A stretch of 64,000 nt of DNA from Kistimonas sp964291505 (GTDB lineage Bacteria; Pseudomonadota; Gammaproteobacteria; Pseudomonadales; Endozoicomonadaceae): positions 1,364,001-1,428,000 of the forward strand of contig OZ220216.1 in the NCBI GenBank assembly GCA_964291505.2, in the 5' to 3' direction. This document shows positions 60,646 to 64,000 of this stretch, one piece after another. The notes beneath the pieces are model-generated. The model did no database searches, had not been told where the DNA came from, and saw nothing but the letters and a program-made list of their open reading frames with translations. Every line of letters starts with the position of its first letter. The stretch's first letter is position 1. A program made the position numbers and the translations under genes.

Positions 60646-62028
60646 ATGGATACCAATATGCATCTGACAGATGACACTTTCCTAGAAAGGTTGCCTGAAA
60701 TATACAGGGATAGGCGGCTGGTGGTTGGACTCAGTGGCGGGCTGGATTCCACAGTTCTGCTGCATCTCTGTTTAGCTCTAAGGGAGCGGGGGATTATTCG
60801 CTCTCTTGAAGCGATTCATGTCAATCATGGATTGAGTCCCAATGCTGCTGAGTGGCAGGCGTTCTGCGAGACGATGTGTGATCAGTGGTCTGTGTCGTTA
60901 GTCTCTCGCCAGGTTGAGGTAAAGCGTTGTACGGGGGGCGGTTTGGAAGCATCGGCCAGAGCGGCACGCTATAAGCAGTATGAAGAAGCGCTTCGCCCCG
61001 GTGACTGTCTTCTGCAGGCTCATCACTTGAATGACCAGGCTGAGACCCTGCTTTACCGGGTTGTGAGGGGGTGCGGTGTGCACGGGCTTGCGGCGACTCC
61101 CCGGGAGCGTTCGATGGGGGAGGCAATGATTCTGCGCCCTTTGCTGGATGTCTCCAGAGAAGTCATTCATTCCTATGCGAAAAAGCATCAGTTGAAATGG
61201 GTTGATGATGAGTCGAATCTTGATGTCGCATATGACCGCAATTTTTTGCGACATGAAGTCCTGCCAAAGATAAATCAGCGTTGGATTGGTGTACTGAATA
61301 ATCTTGGGCGTCTGGCTGAGGATGCCGCAGATGCCTCAGAATTGCTGGATCAGGTCGCAGAAGAGGATCTGCAGCAGGTTTTGTCAGTTAATGGCATTCC
61401 CTACCTTGCCGGCGTTCCGGTAATTGATATTGCTTGTCTAAAGCAACTGACTAACTATCGACAGCGTAATGTGCTTCGCTATTGGCTTCGATCCCAAGGT
61501 TATCCATTACCCGGCCGGGCGGTGATTCAATGTATTTTGGATGAGCTGGTATTGGCAGCTCAGGATGCTTGTCCGGTTGTGAGCTGGGAAGGGTGTGAGG
61601 TCAGGCGACATGCTGGCGCAATAGTGGCCTTTGAGCCTTTGGATAATTTGCGACCATTTTCCTGTCAGTTGGTGCTTTCTGCAAATTGTGATCTCGAGCT
61701 ACCTGGAAATGGTCGTATCTATGCTGAAAAGCAGGAGTTGCCATTGGTTTTAGTTAGGTCTGATATCTCCGATCTTTCGCTTGGCTATCGTTCCGATATC
61801 ATGGTTGCGCCATTCCGTCTGCCGGGCCGGACTGGTAGTAAATCACTGAAAAAGTGGCTCAATGAATTGGGTGTGCCTGCCTGGGTACGTGATCGCCTGC
61901 CGATCCTCCATCGATCCGGTGAGCTGGTGGCGATTCCTGGCCTGCTGGTCAATGCAGAGTATGCGGTCACGGGGAATGAGCCAGGTATTTCATACTGCTG
62001 GCAATCGCCTTTTGAAGGGCAATGGTGA
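60646..62028 (+). CDS. tilS: tRNA(Ile)-lysidine synthase TilS
   Basis: A 460-residue ATP-dependent enzyme that modifies C34 of the CAU-anticodon tRNA-Ile2 to lysidine, changing its codon and amino acid identity. The PP-loop is VVGLSGGLDSTVLLHL; HVNHGLSPNA and QAHHLNDQAETLLYRVVRG are the family motifs; the C-terminal substrate-binding domain ends near KSLKKWLNELGVPAWVRDRLP. Length matches the E. coli type. It sits between accA and pyrG, the usual order. Confidence 0.95.
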   Translation: MDTNMHLTDDTFLERLPEIYRDRRLVVGLSGGLDSTVLLHLCLALRERGIIRSLEAIHVNHGLSPNAAEWQAFCETMCDQWSVSLVSRQVEVKRCTGGGLEASARAARYKQYEEALRPGDCLLQAHHLNDQAETLLYRVVRGCGVHGLAATPRERSMGEAMILRPLLDVSREVIHSYAKKHQLKWVDDESNLDVAYDRNFLRHEVLPKINQRWIGVLNNLGRLAEDAADASELLDQVAEEDLQQVLSVNGIPYLAGVPVIDIACLKQLTNYRQRNVLRYWLRSQGYPLPGRAVIQCILDELVLAAQDACPVVSWEGCEVRRHAGAIVAFEPLDNLRPFSCQLVLSANCDLELPGNGRIYAEKQELPLVLVRSDISDLSLGYRSDIMVAPFRLPGRTGSKSLKKWLNELGVPAWVRDRLPILHRSGELVAIPGLLVNAEYAVTGNEPGISYCWQSPFEGQW

Positions 62029-62142
62029 ATTTCCGTCGTTGTGGGCGGGCGGGATGTTTGGTATCCTGCAGTCCCATCTTTTTTCGTTAATACTTCCCAT
62101 CCAGAAGGCAGATAAACTGCCTGCAAATTCAACAGGTTTTAA

Positions 62143-63777
62143 ATGACACGCTACATATTTGTCACCGGTGGTGTCGTATCGTCGTTGGGGAAAGGCATTG
62201 CCTCTGCATCGCTGGCGGCCATTCTTGAAGCCCGTGGCCTGAAGGTCACCATGCTCAAGCTGGACCCCTATATCAACGTTGACCCCGGTACCATGAGTCC
62301 TTTCCAGCACGGTGAAGTATTCGTCACCGAAGATGGGGCGGAAACGGACCTGGACCTGGGGCATTACGAGCGTTTCGTCAGAACGACCATGAGGCAGGGA
62401 AATAACTTTACCTCCGGTCGTATCTACGAACACGTACTCAAGAAAGAGCGTCGTGGTGATTACCTGGGCGGTACGGTTCAGGTGATTCCTCATATTACCG
62501 ACGAAATCAAGCGTCGTATTATCGCCGGTGCCGGCGATGCGGATGTGGCGCTGGTTGAGATCGGCGGTACTGTCGGTGATATCGAATCCCAGCCATTCCT
62601 GGAAGCGGTTCGTCAGTTAAAGGTAGAGATGGGTGCCCGTCGCGCCATGCTGATGCACCTGACGCTGGTGCCGTATATCAAGACCGCTGGTGAACTCAAG
62701 ACCAAGCCGACTCAGCACTCTGTTAAAGAGTTACGTTCCATCGGTCTGCAGCCAGATATTCTGATCTGCCGTTCCGAGCATCATATTGATGTCTCTTCAC
62801 GTCGTAAGATTGCACTTTTCACCAACGTTGAAGAGCGTGCTGTTATCTCCCTGCAGGATGCGGATTCTATTTACCGTATTCCTCGCATGCTGCACGAGCA
62901 GGGTCTGGATCAGCTGATCGTTGATAACTTCTCACTGGAATGCGGTGAAGCCGATCTGGGTGAATGGGATGATGTACTGGATCGTGAACTGAACCCCACA
63001 CGGGAAGTGACCGTGGCGATGGTTGGCAAGTACATGGAGCTGCTGGATGCCTACAAGTCGCTGATTGAGGCGATGAAGCATGCCGGTCTGAAAACCCGTA
63101 CCAAGGTCAACCTGCGTTATATCGATTCTGAAGAGATTGAGCGTCAGGGCGTGGATGTACTGGACGGTGTTGATGCCATCCTGGTGCCCGGTGGTTTTGG
63201 TAACCGTGGTGTGGAAGGCAAAATTGCCGCTATTCGTCATGCCCGTGAAAATAAGATCCCTTACCTGGGGATCTGCCTGGGAATGCAGCTGGCGGTGGTT
63301 GAATTTGTCCGTAACGTTGTCGGTATTGAAAACGCAGACAGCACCGAATTTGATGCGAACTGCGAGAACCCTGTCATTGGTCTGATCACTGAGTGGATGG
63401 ACAGCGATGGCCAGGTTGAGCAGCGCAGTGAAGCGTCAGATCTTGGTGGCACTATGCGTCTGGGTGCACAGCAGTGTCGTCTGGTTGAAGGCACACGGTC
63501 GTTCCAGGCCTATGGCAAAGATGTGATCAACGAGCGCCACCGTCACCGTTATGAAGTGAACGATCATTACGTGGATCGCATTGAAGCGGCTGGCATGAAG
63601 ATCTCCGGGCGCTCTGTGGATCAGGCGCTGGTGGAGATGGTGGAAATCCAGGATCACCCCTGGTTTGTGGCCTGCCAGTTCCACCCGGAGTTCACCTCTA
63701 CGCCGCGTGATGGTCACGGTCTGTTCACGGCATTTGTTGAAGCGGCGCTGGCACACGGTGCTGGCCAGAAAGCCTGA
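62143..63777 (+). CDS. pyrG: CTP synthase PyrG
   Basis: A 544-residue enzyme making CTP from UTP with glutamine. The N-terminal synthetase domain starts MTRYIFVTGGVVSSLGKGIA, with DPYINVDPGTMSPFQHGEVF, and SRRKIALFTNV. The C-terminal class-I glutamine amidotransferase domain has PGGFGNRGVEGK, the nucleophile elbow LGICLGMQL and the His/Glu end FHPEFTSTPRDGHGLF. It ends 15 bp before kdsA, so the two are probably co-transcribed. Confidence 0.98.
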   Translation: MTRYIFVTGGVVSSLGKGIASASLAAILEARGLKVTMLKLDPYINVDPGTMSPFQHGEVFVTEDGAETDLDLGHYERFVRTTMRQGNNFTSGRIYEHVLKKERRGDYLGGTVQVIPHITDEIKRRIIAGAGDADVALVEIGGTVGDIESQPFLEAVRQLKVEMGARRAMLMHLTLVPYIKTAGELKTKPTQHSVKELRSIGLQPDILICRSEHHIDVSSRRKIALFTNVEERAVISLQDADSIYRIPRMLHEQGLDQLIVDNFSLECGEADLGEWDDVLDRELNPTREVTVAMVGKYMELLDAYKSLIEAMKHAGLKTRTKVNLRYIDSEEIERQGVDVLDGVDAILVPGGFGNRGVEGKIAAIRHARENKIPYLGICLGMQLAVVEFVRNVVGIENADSTEFDANCENPVIGLITEWMDSDGQVEQRSEASDLGGTMRLGAQQCRLVEGTRSFQAYGKDVINERHRHRYEVNDHYVDRIEAAGMKISGRSVDQALVEMVEIQDHPWFVACQFHPEFTSTPRDGHGLFTAFVEAALAHGAGQKA

Positions 63778-63792
63778 TTGGGGAACTGTCTC

Positions 63793-64000
63793 ATGGATCA
63801 GAAAATGCTACGGGTTGCTGACATTGATGTCGCTAACGACCGGCCCTTTGTGCTCTTTGGTGGCATGAATGTGCTGGAGTCCCGCGAGTTGGCGCTGGAA
63901 GTGGCTGGCCACTATGTGGATGTGACGCGCAAGTTGGGCATTCCCTATGTGTTTAAGGCGTCCTTTGACAAGGCAAACCGTTCTTCCATTGCCTCCTATC
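63793..64000 (+). CDS. kdsA: 3-deoxy-8-phosphooctulonate synthase KdsA (5' end, partial)
   Basis: The first 69 codons of KdsA, which condenses arabinose-5-phosphate with PEP to Kdo-8-phosphate for lipopolysaccharide. The start MDQKMLRVADIDVANDRPFV, then FGGMNVLESRELA and GIPYVFKASFDKANRSSI, matches the family. The gene runs off the right edge. Order pyrG-kdsA is conserved in pseudomonads, where eno follows. Confidence 0.95.
   Translation, partial: MDQKMLRVADIDVANDRPFVLFGGMNVLESRELALEVAGHYVDVTRKLGIPYVFKASFDKANRSSIASY

Overview
The window looks like a chromosomal segment of a marine or host-associated gammaproteobacterium. The block accA - tilS - pyrG - kdsA at the right end is the arrangement seen in pseudomonads and Oceanospirillales-type bacteria. 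A complete men operon, UbiT/U/V, AlaE, a BetT-type transporter and DUF2058/YcgN-type genes fit the same lineage. An AT-rich, effector-like segment makes an Endozoicomonadaceae-like symbiont plausible. That is inference only: there is no rRNA gene here.

Layout. 0-6 kb: proline/ornithine catabolism (3' end of putA, putP, rocD), interrupted on the minus strand by a broken membrane-protein gene and a BNR/Asp-box sialidase-like gene. 6-8.7 kb: an AEC transporter and small genes of unknown function. 8.9-16.1 kb: a tightly overlapping menaquinone operon, menF-D-H-B-C-E. 16.2-20.5 kb: thpR, then the O2-independent ubiquinone genes ubiU-ubiV converging on thiM-ubiT; FNR/Anr-like boxes lie before both units. 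21-27.6 kb: alaE and a four-gene peptide ABC importer (fused ATPase, binding protein, two permeases). 27.7-35.2 kb: a saccharopine-dehydrogenase-like gene, grxA, a patatin, a DUF120-like (CTP-dependent riboflavin kinase-like) protein, a GNAT, a second AEC transporter with a convergent LysR gene, a crotonase and a thioesterase. 35.3-41.5 kb: DUF2058, an AGCS Gly/Ala symporter behind a tandem glycine riboswitch, a SulP transporter, an AdiC-like antiporter and a YcgN-like protein. 41.5-44.9 kb: small proteins and a BetT-like BCCT transporter behind strong CTGTCT palindromes. 44.9-50.9 kb: a Fur-box-controlled siderophore uptake operon (TonB receptor, lipoprotein SBP, two FecCD permeases, ATPase).

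50.9-55.6 kb is the odd region. It is AT-rich and poor in intact genes. It holds one intact 500-aa gene for a divergent UbiB/ABC1-type kinase-like protein with a Ser/Thr/Asn-rich N-terminus. It also holds an indel-ridden second copy of the middle of that gene, and two imperfect copies of the 3' end of another gene whose product ends in a CaaX-like CTIL tetrapeptide. These look like remnants of eukaryote-directed effector genes, but the pattern of clustered indels between long exact matches also raises the possibility of a bad assembly consensus. 55.6-64 kb returns to housekeeping genes: sodB, small unknown genes, accA, tilS, pyrG and the start of kdsA.

Functionally the window combines amino-acid and peptide uptake and use, quinone synthesis suited to low oxygen, osmolyte uptake and iron acquisition. 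No tRNA, rRNA, CRISPR array or intact insertion sequence was seen.
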